Source: Cherax quadricarinatus
Lineage: Eukaryota; Arthropoda; Malacostraca; Decapoda; Parastacidae
Length of the DNA stretch: 64,000 bases
Assembly: GCF_038502225.1 (NCBI RefSeq)
Contig: NC_091293.1
Span: 15,599,507 to 15,663,506, forward strand
Reading direction: 5' to 3'
In this document: positions 11,123 to 22,800 of the stretch, piece by piece
Layout of the letters: every line of letters starts with the position of its first letter
Position numbering within the stretch: position 1 is the first letter of the stretch
The notes under the pieces: model-generated
Database searches by the model: none
Seen by the model: only the letters and a program-made list of their open reading frames with translations
What the model was told of the DNA's origin: nothing
Translations under genes and position numbers: made by a program

Positions 11123-12590
11123 GAAGTGATGTGATGTGTGCGGAGAAGTAGACAAATTTTTATAATTAAAAAAAAAAAAAAACGCAATAGAACGGGGTAG
11201 GTAACCTCTTACACCAATGACAAAAAAAATTGCTATACTATATCAAATTCTTTCTCTACAGTATGTCCAAAAATTCTGCAATGATCATATATTTGTGGCT
11301 AAAGGCTCCAAAAAAGGTTGTGTTCTAAACTCATTAAATGATCCATTGTGTTCTTGCGAGTGAGGAAAACACACTGTCGAGTATTTAAAGAGTTCTGTGA
11401 CTTTACGAATAAGGCAGATTAGATTTTACACAGTTATTCAGTAGTACAGACAAGAAAGAGGTACGTTATACTTCTTTTTTTCTAGGAATAGGAAAGAGTG
11501 CATAGCGTCATAAATCTGGACACAGGACGTAAAAGTCTCGACCGATTAAGATGATTTAGCAAGTTATAAGTCGTCCTAGAAGAACCGGAACTTTTATATT
11601 TACACTGTATTAAGGTAAGACGTTCATCATGTACAATTAAAACAGTACATTACATTATATTAGTGGAATACAATATTGACAAGATGATATATAAGACAGT
11701 AATATCTGGGTATTTTTACTGGCGATGAGTTTCGCCTGCAAAGCAAGCTTCCTCAAACTAACATAGTGACAAAATCTATGAGCCTGACCTCGGACTCAAG
11801 TTTGTACTGTAAGAAAGATAGGTGGCAATTTGATGAGCTGCTACGCCTTGCGACGGTGTTGACTATGACCACCGGTTGTCCTCTGTGTTGTTGTTAACTG
11901 TGAGGGAAGACATGGAGGGAGTGTCGGGCGTGTTTCTGGCGATACGGTGTATAGTGGATCAAAAATGGCTGACTTGTACGTCTTTTGTAAGGGTTAATAC
12001 ATAGGCTCGACAGAAGTCACGTTTAGCTTGTCTGAGTATACGTTTTCAATGAACTCGAGAATATTTATTTTCTAAAGGATTTTGTGCAGTGGGCTTTTTG
12101 ACGAAATTTTATGAAGTTTGTTCCTACGAGTGAACGAGTACCTTGTGGTATTCTGATGTCTACCAGGTAACCTTATGCATCTGTAGAAGTATTTAGGTCT
12201 TAGAAAATGCGAACCCAGCAGGGCTAGTGACTGATAATATAACACTGCGTACTGTCGTGTTGATGTCATTTCCGGAGATGTCGAGGTTGATGACCCTTGA
12301 CACAGTGACCTTTTTGCTTGCTTGAAGTTAGAGGTATTAGCAGGAGGAAAAATAGAGTTTTTCCATGAAAAAGAAATGCACATCGGGAAGTAGGTACTAC
12401 TACCTAAGTCGTCATAGATGCCCGGAGTAACGTAAGATATTATATCAAGAGAAGATAACTAAAATGTTCACAGTCCGATCATCAACATGAAAACAGTGAC
12501 TTCTTGATCCTTCAGTTCTTTAATAATGTCAGCGTGTTCTTTTTCCCTGGATCCCTGATGTAGACCAATCCTCTGCAAGAATTCATTTTG
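11123..12590. other. Mostly unrecognised AT-rich interval with one ribozyme-like motif
   Basis: Apart from the Penelope-type motif at 11721-11758, I recognise nothing. Open frames are short (longest about 103 codons, 12072-12383, minus) and have no family features. Confidence 0.5.
11721..11758 (-). ncRNA. Hammerhead-like motif of a Penelope-type terminal repeat, diverged
   Basis: On the minus strand a TGAGGAA box is followed by the hairpin GCTTGC-TTT-GCAGGC and then GAAACTC. Downstream lies the family tail AAAAATACCCAGATATT (compare AATAAAGATACCC elsewhere). The arrangement box, stem II, GAAA matches hammerhead ribozymes of Penelope-like elements. The box is diverged from CTGATGA, so this copy is probably inactive. 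Confidence 0.5.
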
Positions 12591-12595
12591 GCGGG

Positions 12596-12997
12596 TATGG
12601 AGGTCTTCATGTCATGGAGGCCTTCATGTCATGGAGGCCTTCATGTTATGGAGACTTCATGTCATGGAGGCCTTCATGTCATGGAGGCCTTCATGTCATG
12701 GAGGCCTTCATGTCATGGAGGCCTTCATGTTATGGAGGCCTTCATGTTATGGAGACTTCATGTCATGGAGGCCTTCATGTCATGGAGGCCTTCATGTCAT
12801 GGAGGCCTTCATGTCATGGAGGCCTTCATGTTATGGAGGCCTTCATGTTATGGAGACTTCATGTCATGGAGGCCTTCATGTCATGGAGGCCTTCATGTCA
12901 TGGAGGCCTTCATGTCATGGAGGCCTTCATGTTATGGAGGCCTTCATGTCATGGAGGCCTTCATGTCATGGAGGCCTTCATGTTATGGAGGCCTTCG
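12596..12997. repeat. 17-bp minisatellite, about 24 copies
   Basis: The unit ATGGAGGCCTTCATGTC is repeated with ATGT(C/T)ATGG variants and occasional shortened copies (GGAGACTTCATG). All three plus-strand frames stay open, because stepping by 17 cycles through frames without meeting a stop. These are not genes. Confidence 0.95.
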
Positions 12998-13530
12998 TGC
13001 GAATGAAAGTTTCTCACTTGCAGCAAGTCTTTTACCTGGGCATCAGTGTTAACAGTGACTAAGAGATCACCACCAGCCAGTTTCTTGATATGTTCTACAG
13101 AGTCGGCCTCACTATCAATAACCTTCGTAATCAAAGAGACTGAAAGAGGCAAGCTTCTCAGAACTACTTGCATGCAGAAGTACAGATGAGAACTATCCTG
13201 GTCGAATGTTAATCAAAATTCGGCTGAGGTCTACACTCTCCTCTATGAAGTGAGGAAAAGGCAGAGAGACAGTTTCTTGGGGTCTCAGGCCTCCCTGCCC
13301 GCAGAGGTTTCCTTTGAAGCCTGTAAAAAAAAAAAATCCCAGTGATTAAACTTATAAATTTCCTTGTGATGATGACCTACCAAACTATGAAGGTTCAAGG
13401 TAAGTTGGGACCGATTGGATAGAGTTCTCCCTTATTCGTAGTACAGCCCCGTATCTTTTGTCAGGTCATGTACGCAGAGTAATGGGCTATGCAGAGCCTG
13501 GTTATTCTGCAGTCTTGTATGTGCAAAACA
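12998..13530. other. Interval with no recognised gene
   Basis: Between the minisatellite and the TA array I see only short frames and a short poly-A run at about 13326. No family features. Confidence 0.5.
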
Positions 13531-13532
13531 GC

Positions 13533-13534
<2 letters not shown>

Positions 13535-13618
<84 letters not shown>
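13535..13618. repeat. (TA)n microsatellite
   Basis: About 84 bases of alternating TA sit directly against the palindrome at 13622. Open Tyr/Ile frames here are artefacts. Confidence 0.97.
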
Positions 13619-13621
<3 letters not shown>

Positions 13622-13623
<2 letters not shown>

Positions 13624-13769
13624 GCAAAACAACCACTGGGAAAGAATAGAGAAATTCCAAGCACTTTCGTGACTACTCACATTATCAAGGAACAATTGTT
13701 CCTTGATAATGTGAGTAGTCACGAAAGCGCTTGGAATTTCTCTATTCTTTCACAGTGGTTGTTTTGCAT
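13622..13769. repeat. Near-perfect palindrome of two hammerhead-like Penelope termini
   Basis: Arms of about 74 bases meet at AACAATTGTT (13691-13700). Each arm, read outward from the centre, gives CTTGATAAT, a GTGA-GTAG-TCAC hairpin, then GAAAGCGC (right) or GAAAGTGC (left), then TTGGAATTTCTCTATTCTTT. Box, stem II, GAAA and a self-complementary GCGC fit the layout of short-stem-III hammerheads. The arms differ at only two or three positions, so the duplication is recent or homogenised. Confidence 0.75.
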
Positions 13770-13807
13770 ATTCTGAAATCACCTGTTTACTGTGATCTTA
13801 TTGCATA

Positions 13808-14946
<1,139 letters not shown>

Positions 14947-15412
14947 TAAGCATTCGTTTAGGGTCAATGAAAGGCTTACTTTTTTCCGATGCACTTGATA
15001 TCAATGCCAACATCAGAAGCAGATACATTGAAAATTACTCAAAGTCTAATTTTTGTTATATGTAAAGAAATGTATTTACCCGCGATTGTCTGTAGTAGGG
15101 ATGTATCGGATGTGAAAATTTAGATATACGCAGATGTGGATGTGTATTAGTATGTCTTACTTATTCTGTGGATGCGGATGCAGATATGGATATCTGCGGA
15201 TGTCGCATCTTGACGACCGCGCGGATGCGGATGAGGATTTTGCAGAATGAATAAGGATTATAAATATTACTACAGTTTATTTATAGAGTAATATGTTGAT
15301 AAATTAAATAATTGGATAATTACAGATCAGGAACATGATTCTCCAGACGATTGACTGAGTGCGTTTTTAAAGACTTGTATTAATATTGGTAGAATTACTG
15401 ACAGTATGTTTA

Positions 15413-15562
15413 GTAAAAGGACACAAATGCAACTAATGTGACATTTTATTGTGGCAACGTTTCGCTCTCCAGGAGCTTTATCAAGCCGCTTGATGAAACT
15501 CCTGGAGAGCGAAACTTTGCCACAATAAAATGTCACATTAGTTACATTTGTGTTCTTTTGGA
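15413..15562. repeat. Palindrome of two hammerhead-like Penelope termini
   Basis: Arms of about 70 bases flank a centre at 15482-15492. The left arm on the minus strand reads CTTGATAAAGCTCC-TGG-AGAGCGAAACGTTGCC. The right arm on the plus strand is CTTGATGAAACTCC...GAGCGAAACTTTGCC. Both continue into ACAATAAAATGTCACATTAG. The element at 17055 belongs to the same family. The right arm has lost the ACGT self-complementary step (AACTTT), so it is likely the less intact one. Confidence 0.75.
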
Positions 15563-15949
15563 GACTTCTTCAAGCGTCTTATTAACATAGGTTTCTGTCT
15601 AAGTAATCTCTCTTTAATTGAGTAAATTACCATAATCTCTTGCTCACCGTAAGTTGTTCAAGGTCAACAATTAACTAATCACACATTTTGACCATCTCTA
15701 TGGGGACTTTTTCACCTGTGTTAACAATGTCATCAACATCATCAATACTATTCTCATGCTTATTTGTAATGCTTAACAATTCGCAAACAGGCGAAATTAT
15801 TTACAAACATTGTCTCTACGTCCACAGCAGGACTCGAACCTGCTAACTGTGACAATGTTTATGCTTATTTGTGTTTAACACCATTTCAGCAATTTCACCA
15901 TTACTCAAGGTATGCAAAATAGGTGGAGTTATGATAAATGGTTTTGAAA

Positions 15950-16483
15950 TCCGATAAGTTTAAGAACTGAGACACTTGTGCAATATATAGGAATCTTTAA
16001 TGAAGAAACGTTTCGCCACACAGTGGCTTCATCAGTCCAATACAAAGCAGGAAGGTATGAGGAGAGGAGGAGTTTGAAGTAATCAGTCCCTCAGCCTCGA
16101 ACCAATGTGTTCAGTCCATCATTCTTGTAGGGAATGAACAAGTTGATAAATTAGACACATAGGCAACTCTTGGGTATCTTTATTGAGGAAACGTTTCGCC
16201 ACACAGTGGCTTCATCAGTCCATACAAGGAGAAACGTGAAGAACAGAAGGAGAATGAGGTAATCGGTCCCTCAACCTTGAGTCGATGTGGTCAGTCCATC
16301 AATCTTGCATAGAATACAGCATATCCGCGGAGAAGTAGCTTATATACCGTAGGCAGGAGAGGTGCAGCAGTCGTAGGTGGTGTCACATTTGTCCAATGTG
16401 GAAGTATGTCGTGCCCAAGGGTTAGGCAAGCGAAGAATTCCCAAGTATTAAGATCCCAAGAAGTTGCAGTGGCTGACAGGATT
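15950..16483 (-). mobile_element. Penelope-like terminal fragments, two copies in tandem, minus strand
   Basis: Two units carry the same core. On the minus strand each reads CTGATGAAGCCACTGTGTGG and then CGAAACGTTTC (16005-16038 and 16188-16221), followed by TCAATAAAGATACCC or TTAAAGATTCC. This matches the hammerhead consensus exactly: CTGATGA, stem II GCCAC/GTGGC, GAAA, self-complementary ACGT, then a T. The shared upstream zone (GAGGGACTGATTAC-like) marks them as one family. They lie inside the hAT-like element. Confidence 0.7.
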
Positions 16484-16534
16484 GTTCCTACATGCGTAAA
16501 AGTGTTCATTGAACACATTTACGCATGTAGGAAC
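16484..16534. repeat. Hairpin, 24-base arms, 3-base loop
   Basis: GTTCCTACATGCGTAAAAGT... (16484-16507) and its complement at 16511-16534 differ at one base and are separated by ATT. The right arm is the first part of the Penelope endonuclease frame. The left arm starts the inverted material, so this marks the junction of two Penelope pieces in opposite orientation. Confidence 0.85.
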
Positions 16535-16931
16535 GATAACTTAAACAACGCCTGTGTACAACACCGAAATTCCACTAATCATCTCATGAAGTTCAGGGAC
16601 GCCCAACTAGTGATCAAAGAAACTAATTTCCGCAGACGCGAGTCCCTTGAATCTTCACTAATAGCTGTTTCTAATACAATTAAACAAAACAAAGGCAGCT
16701 TCACCATCTCTGAAGTCTTAGTAAGAATCCTCCTGAAAACAGTAAACCCTGCCATCACATAGTCTCTCCTGTTAATACTACACAAGCACATTACAGAGAG
16801 TGAACATTGAAACAGACCTTCTCTATCCAGTCTCCAATAGAAATATTTGTCTAACCTATTTTTATGTTTCCCAAGTAATAGTTTTTATATAGTTTACACT
16901 TGTGCGAGTTAATTGTTCTTACATATTGTAT

Positions 16932-16965
<34 letters not shown>

Positions 16966-17150
16966 GGTACTACTACTACTTCTACTACTACCACTAGTAC
17001 TGCACCTCACTCTGAGCCTATATATACCCTGTGTGTCCATGTACTGTTTGTAACAGCTTGACAAAGCTCCTGGAGAGCGAAACGTTGCCACAATAAAATG
17101 TCACATTAGTTGCACTTGTGTCCTTTTACTTTACATATTGTCGGTAATTC
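16511..17150 (+). mobile_element. Penelope-like element, 3' part: GIY-YIG endonuclease end, 3' UTR, hammerhead-like terminus
   Basis: The plus-strand frame to the stop at 16762 encodes YACRNDNLNNACVQHRNSTN, then FRDAQLVIKETNFRRRESLE and SSLI. This fits the C-terminal half of the GIY-YIG endonuclease typical of Penelope-like retroelements (H..H, an RRxxxES block). About 290 bases of AT-rich sequence with a TAC array (16930-16995) follow. Then at 17055-17089 comes CTTGACAAAGCTCC-TGG-AGAGCGAAACGTTGCC and AATAAAATG. Endonuclease, 3' UTR and ribozyme-bearing repeat is the expected order. The RT is missing. Confidence 0.65.
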
Positions 17151-17194
17151 TACCAACATTGTGCAAGAAAGGTATAAAATACCGACAATATGAA

Positions 17195-17482
17195 AGTTAA
17201 GACACATGTGCAACATCTGGATATCTTTATTGTAGACGTTTCGCCATCCAGTGGCTTTATCAATACAGATTCTAGGACATAATAGGAAGACAGTAGAACT
17301 ATACACAAAAGATTAGGTAATCAGTCCTCCACCACGATGCTATGAACACTAACTCCAAGGCTGAGGGACTGATTACCTCATCTTTTGTATATAGTTCTAC
17401 TGTCTTTCTATTATGTCCTAGAATCTGTATTGATAAAGCCATTGGATGGCGAAACGTCTACAATAAAGATATCCAGAGGTTG
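17195..17482. repeat. Inverted pair of hammerhead-like Penelope termini
   Basis: The minus-strand copy (core 17235-17266) and the plus-strand copy (core 17429-17462) both read TTGATAAAGCCA, a short hairpin, GGCGAAACGTCTAC and AATAAAGATATCCAG. They are separated by about 160 bases that are also partly inverted (GAGGTAATCAGT, ACTGATTACCTC). This is a third family variant, with the cleavage triplet GTC after ACGT. Confidence 0.7.
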
Positions 17483-17484
17483 CA

Positions 17485-18065
17485 CATCTACCAACTTTAT
17501 TACATTCCTTAAGAACCCTTGAAAAAATCTCATCAGGTCCCGGCGACTTATTTTGCTTCAGTCGGTCTATTTGTTTCATAACCATTTCACTAGTGACTGA
17601 TGTTACATAATTTATCTTCTTCAGGCCCACTATAAAAATTAATTACTGGGATATTTTTTAAATTATTATTTAAAATCGAGCACATTTCATTCTCTTTGTC
17701 AGTAAGATGCCCATAGTTATTTTTAAGGGGACCTATCTTATCTCTAACTTTTGTTCTATAGACCTGGAAAAAACTTTTTGGGTTAGTTTTAGAATCCCTA
17801 GCAACTTTAATTTCATAGTCCCGTTTAGCTTTTCTTATCTCCTTTTTAACGTCTCTCTTAATGTCAATATACTGATTCATAAGAAGACCCTCACCTCTTT
17901 TGATACACCTATAAATTCCTTTCTTATGCCCTAAAAGATATTTGAGCCTATTATTCATCCATTTTGGGTCATTTCTATTTGATCTAATTTCTTTATATGG
18001 GATAAACGTTTTTGGGTAGCATGTATGGTGTTCAGAAAACTGTCATATTGATAGCTCTCTTCGTT
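17485..18065 (-). pseudogene. LINE fragment: linker and start of reverse transcriptase, frameshifted
   Basis: The minus strand reads LPNEESYQYDSFLN, then (frameshift) EIRSNRNDPKWMNNRLKYLL, then a long basic linker (RDVKKEIRKAKRDYEIKVA, NPKSFFQVY, KIGPLKN). It ends with the RT entry motif KQNKSPGPDEIFSRVLKE at about 17525. This is the endonuclease-RT linker of a CR1/Crack-type LINE. The rest of the RT is replaced by the Penelope terminus at 17482. Confidence 0.75.
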
Positions 18066-18094
18066 GGGCAAATATTTGCTTAGTGGAATGGTTT

Positions 18095-18165
18095 GTGAAG
18101 GACCTGCCTAGTATGGGCTAACAGGCCTGCTGCAGTGTTCCTCCTTTCTTATGTTCTTATGTTCT
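18095..18165 (+). repeat. LINE 3' end with TTCTTATG tail
   Basis: ACCTGCCTAGTATGGGCTAA, CAGGCCTGCTGCAGTGTTCC and TCCTTTCTTATGTTCTTATG look like the terminal piece of a LINE ending in short tandem TTCTTATG repeats. It is on the plus strand, opposite to the adjacent LINE linker fragment, so it is a separate insertion. Confidence 0.6.
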
Positions 18166-18385
18166 CTGTAATTTAGGTTATAATATCTGCCACTTCCTCT
18201 TTGGCACGGATGCGGATGCAGATGCGGATATTTATTTAATCGTGATTGCGGATGCAGACGCGGATGCGGATGCCTCATATAGAAAAATGAAGATGCGGAT
18301 GTAAAAATTTTGTGTGGATGTTCCGTGGATGCGGATGTGGATACGGATATCCGATACATCCCTAGTCTGTAGAGGACAGGACGCT

Positions 18386-18548
18386 GGTACTCTGGCACCG
18401 TGTACATTGTACCCTAACCTCTTGTACTCTTGCACCTTGTATTTTGTACCCTAACATCTTACACTCTTACACCGTGTACATTGTACCCTAACATCTTGAA
18501 ATCTTGCACCGTGTACATTGAATTCTAACATCTTGCACATTGCACTGC
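18386..18548. repeat. Minisatellite, about 47-bp unit, 3-4 copies
   Basis: Units built on CACCGTGTACATTGTACCCT and AACATCTTG recur at roughly 47-base spacing, with moderate divergence. Confidence 0.85.
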
Positions 18549-18738
18549 TTCCTTGCCCCTCGTACTTTGCATTCTGCCTCCCCCTTCCCTATTCCCTCCA
18601 TTCTTACATCTTGACCTTCGAAGCAATGCTGAAGGCTTGATAACAACGAGTGAGCGAAGTCCAGGCGCCAAGCTACCGGATGAGTCGCTCAAGATAATGC
18701 AACTAAATATATCATGAGTGACCAGACGAGAGCAGGAT

Positions 18739-18768
18739 GTGTGTGTGTGTGTGTGTGTGTGTGTGTTG
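18739..18768. repeat. (GT)n microsatellite
   Basis: A pure GT run of about 30 bases, isolated from any LINE tail that I can recognise. Confidence 0.95.
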
Positions 18769-19011
18769 TGGAGACACGACGGAAAATGTCGATATTCAGT
18801 TGATTTGTAAGCAGGTTGAGTCCCATGCAAATTTCTGTTTAAACTGTTGATTACCTGTTTTTCCAGCTCGCGATGTCTAGAACCCTGATGTTTACTCTCT
18901 ATACTATATTTTTATCTTTATTCTCTCTCTCTCTCTCTTACTCATCGGAGACGTGGAAGATAAGTTTCAAGGCAGACAAGTACAATGTGAGTGCACCAGT
19001 CAAAAACATGA

Positions 19012-19440
19012 ATACTAACCGAAACAAGACAAAACATGGCGAAACAAGATTAAACAAGAGAAAACATGACGAAACATGACGAAATAAGATGAAACATCAC
19101 GAAACAAGACGAAACATGGGGACACAAGTCGAAACATGACGAAACAAGATTAAACAAGAGGAAACATGACGAAACAAGATGAAACATCACGAAACAAGAC
19201 GAAACATGACGAAACAAGATGAAATATTACGAATCATCACGAAACAAGACGAAACATGACGAAACATGACGAAACATGACAAACAAGACGAAGCATGACA
19301 AAAACATGACGAAACAAGATGAAACAAGAGGAAACATGACAAAATATGACTAAACAAGAGGAAACATGACGAATCAAGACGAAATATGACGAAGCATAAC
19401 GAAACAAGATGAAACAAGAGGAAACAAGAGAAAGACTCAA
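19012..19440. repeat. Short-unit minisatellite (GAAACAAGAC / GAAACATGAC)
   Basis: A roughly 10-base motif GAAACA(A/T)GA(C/T) is repeated about 40 times with frequent small variants. Reverse-strand frames (Phe/Val/Ser-rich) are open only because of the repeat. Confidence 0.93.
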
Positions 19441-19876
19441 AACATTCTCTCGGCAGATGGAGGCTACGAGGAGGTCTCACACATACCTTAAAAAAAATTG
19501 AATGGTTTTCATAAACTCAAATATTTTTAAAAGGTCGAACTTCGCAAAACGAATGAATAATCCTAAACCATGAAATGAAACTCCGAAGCGAGACACGCAA
19601 TAAGAACGTGTTTAAAACTTTTGTTTTTGCTGGGGCAAAAATTATACCAGAACGGAAGAAACTATCCAATGAAACTGTCAGGACAAAGACAATAATACCA
19701 TTAAGCATTTAGCTGGACCAACACTTTGCAAACATAGATAACTACGCCGGGGGTAAAGTGGTATCAACGGATTACTGATGTTTGTTCAGTAACTTCATCA
19801 GGACGTAGTGATGGAAGCAGATGTTGAAGTGGCAGTACTGCGCGTCCACCTGCCTCGCAGTATCAAGAAGTAGAGC

Positions 19877-22800
19877 CAGCTGTGTGGGTACCAGTAGTAC
19901 ACTCAGCTGTGTGGGTACCAGTAGTACACTCAGCTGTGTGGGTACCAGTAGTACACTCAGCTGTGTGGGTACCAGTAGTACACTCAGCTGTGTGGGTACC
20001 AGCAGTACACTCAGCTGTGTGGGTACCAGTAGTACACTCAGCTGTGTGGGTACCAGTAGTACACTCAGCTGTGTGGGTACCAGCAGTACACTCAGCTGTG
20101 TGGGTACCAGCAGTACACTCAGCTGTGTGGGTACCAGCAGTACACTCAGCTGTGTGGGTACCAGCAGTACACTCAGCTGTGTGGGTACCAGTAGTACACT
20201 CAGCTGTGTGGGTACCAGTAGTACACTCAGCTGTGTGGGTACCAGCAGTACACTCAGCTGTGTGGGTACCAGCAGTACACTCAGCTGTGTGGGTACCAGC
20301 AGTACACTCAGCTGTGTGGGTACCAGCAGTACACTCAGATGTGTGGGTACCAGTAGTACACTCAGCTGTGTGGGTACCAGTAGTACACTCATCTGTGTGG
20401 GTACCAGTAGTACACTCAGCTGTGTGGGTACCAGCAGTACACTCAGCTGTGTGGGTACCAGCAGTACACTCAGCTGTGTGGGTACCAGCAGTACACTCAA
20501 CTGTGTGGGTACCAGCAGTACACTCAGCTGTGTGGGTACCAGTAGTACACTCAGCTGTGTGGGTACCAGTAGTACACTCAGCTGTGTGGGTACCAGTAGT
20601 ACACTCAGCTGTGTGGGTACCAGCAGTACACTCAGCTGTGTGGGTACCAGCAGTACACTCAGCTGTGTGGGTACCAGCAGTACACTCAGCTGTGTGGGTA
20701 CCAGCAGTACACTCAGCTGTGTGGGTACCAGCAGTACACTCAGCTGTGTGGGTACCAGCAGTACACTCAGCTGTGTGGGTACCAGTAGTACACTCAGCTG
20801 TGTGGGTACCAGCAGTACACTCAGCTGTGTGGGTACCAGCAGTACACTCAGCTGTGTGGGTACCAGCAGTACACTCAGCTGTGTGGGTACCAGCAGTACA
20901 CTCAGCTGTGTGGGTACCAGTAGTACACTCAGCTGTGTGGGTACCAGCAGTACACTCAGCTGTGTGGGTACCAGCAGTACACTCAGCTGTGTGGGTACCA
21001 GCAGTACACTCAGCTGTGTGAGTACCAGTAGTACACTCGGCTGTGTGGGTACCAGTGGTACACTCAGCTGTGTGGGTACCAGTAGTACACTCAGCTGTGT
21101 GAGTACCAGTAGTACACTCGGCTGTGTGGGTACCAGTGGTACACTCAGCTGTGTGGGTACCAGTAGTACACTCAGCTGTGTGGGTACCAGTGGTACACTC
21201 AGCTGTGTGAGTACCAGTAGTACACTCTGCTGTGTGGGTACCAGTGGTACACTCAGCTGTGTGGGTACCAGTAGTACACTCAGCTGTGTGGGTACCAGTA
21301 GTACACTCAGCTGTGTGGGTACCAGTAGTACACTCAGCTGTGTGGGTACCAGTAGTACACTCAGCTGTGTGGGTACCAGTAGTACACTCAGCTGTGTGGG
21401 TACCAGTAGTACACTCAGCTGTGTGGATACCAGTAGTACACTCAGCTGTGTGGATACCAGTAGTACACTCAGCTGTGTGGATACCAGTAGTACACTCAGC
21501 TGTGTGGGTACCAGCAGTACACTCAGCTGTGTGGGTACCAGCAGTACACTCAGCTGTGTGGGTACAGTAGTACACTCAGCTGTGTGGGTACCAGTAGTAC
21601 ACTCAACTGTGTGGGTACCAGTAGTACACTCTGCTGTGTGGGTACCAGTAGTACACTCAACTGTGTGGGTACCAGTAGTACACTCAACTGTGTGGGTACC
21701 AGTAGTACACTCAACTGTGTGGGTACCAGTAGTACACTCAACTGTGTGTGTACCAGTAGTACACTCAACTGTGTGGGTACCAGTAGTACACTCAACTGTG
21801 TGGGTACCAGTAGTACACTCAACTGTGTGTGTACCAGTAGAACACTCAACTTATGGGTACCAGTAGTACACTCAACTGTGTGGGTACCAGTAGAATACTC
21901 AACTGTGTGTGTACCAGTAGTACAATCAACTGTGTGGGTACCAGTAGTACACTCTGCTGTTTGGGTACCAGTAGTACACTCAACTGTGTGTGTACCAGTA
22001 GAACACTCAACTGTGTGGGTACCAGTAGTACACTCAACTGTGTGGGTACCAGTAGTACACTCAAGTGTGTGGGTACAAGTAGAACACTCAACTGTGTGGG
22101 TACCAGTAGTACACTCAACTGTGTGGATACGAGTAGTACACTCTGCTGTGTGGGTACCAGTAGTACACTCAACTGTGTGGGTACCAGTAGTACACTCTGC
22201 TGTGTGGGTACCAGTAGTACACTCAACTGTGTGTGTACCAGTAGTACACTCAACTGTGTGGGTACCAGTAGTACACTCAAGTGTGTGGGTACCAGTAGAA
22301 CACTCAACTGTGTGGGTACCAGTAGTACACTCAACTGTGTGGGTACCAGTAGTACACTCTGCTGTGTGGGTACCAGTAGTACACTCAACTGTGTGGGTAC
22401 CAGTAGTACACTCTGCTGTGTGGGTACCAGTAGTGCACTCTGCTGTGTGGGTACCAGTCGTACACTCAACTGTGTGGGTACCAGTAGTACACTCAACTGT
22501 GTGGGTACCAGTAGTACACTCAAGTGTGTGGGTACCAGTAGAACACTCAACTGTGTGGGTACCAGTAGTACACTCAACTGTGTGGGTACCAGTAGTACAC
22601 TCTGCTGTGTGGGTACCAGTAGTACACTCAACTGTGTGGGTACCAGTAGTACACTCTGCTGTGTGGGTACCAGTAGTACACTCTGCTGTGTGGGTACCAG
22701 TAGTACACTCAACTGTGTGGGTACCAGTAGTACACTCTGCTGTGTGAGTACCAGTAGTACACTCAACTGTGTGGGTACCAGTAGTACACTCAACTGTGTG

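Larger units (their letters stand above)
15096..18364. mobile_element. hAT-like transposon (non-autonomous), with nested insertions
   Basis: The left end TAGGGATGTATCGGAT (15096-15111) recurs inverted at 18349-18364. Directly outside both ends is the 8-base direct repeat GTCTGTAG (15088-15095 and 18365-18372), the target-duplication length of the hAT superfamily. Both subterminal zones are rich in GCGGATG-type repeats (15120-15235 and 18205-18340). No transposase is readable. The interior carries Penelope-like pieces (15413-17480), a LINE fragment on the minus strand (17485-18065) and a LINE 3' end (18095-18165), which explains the 3.27 kb length. Confidence 0.75.

Noticed and set aside
12588..13062. 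Three overlapping frames of 130-154 codons
   Set aside because: 17-bp minisatellite artefact.
18873..19079. Short frame with signal-peptide-like start (FTLYTIFLSLFSLSLSYSSE)
   Set aside because: The hydrophobic part comes from a CT-rich run and the end runs into the GAAACAAGAC minisatellite.
19821..21866. 681-codon open frame and 570-codon frame on the other strand
   Set aside because: Both follow the 27-bp satellite. A unit divisible by three without stops keeps frames open. No domain, no codon bias.
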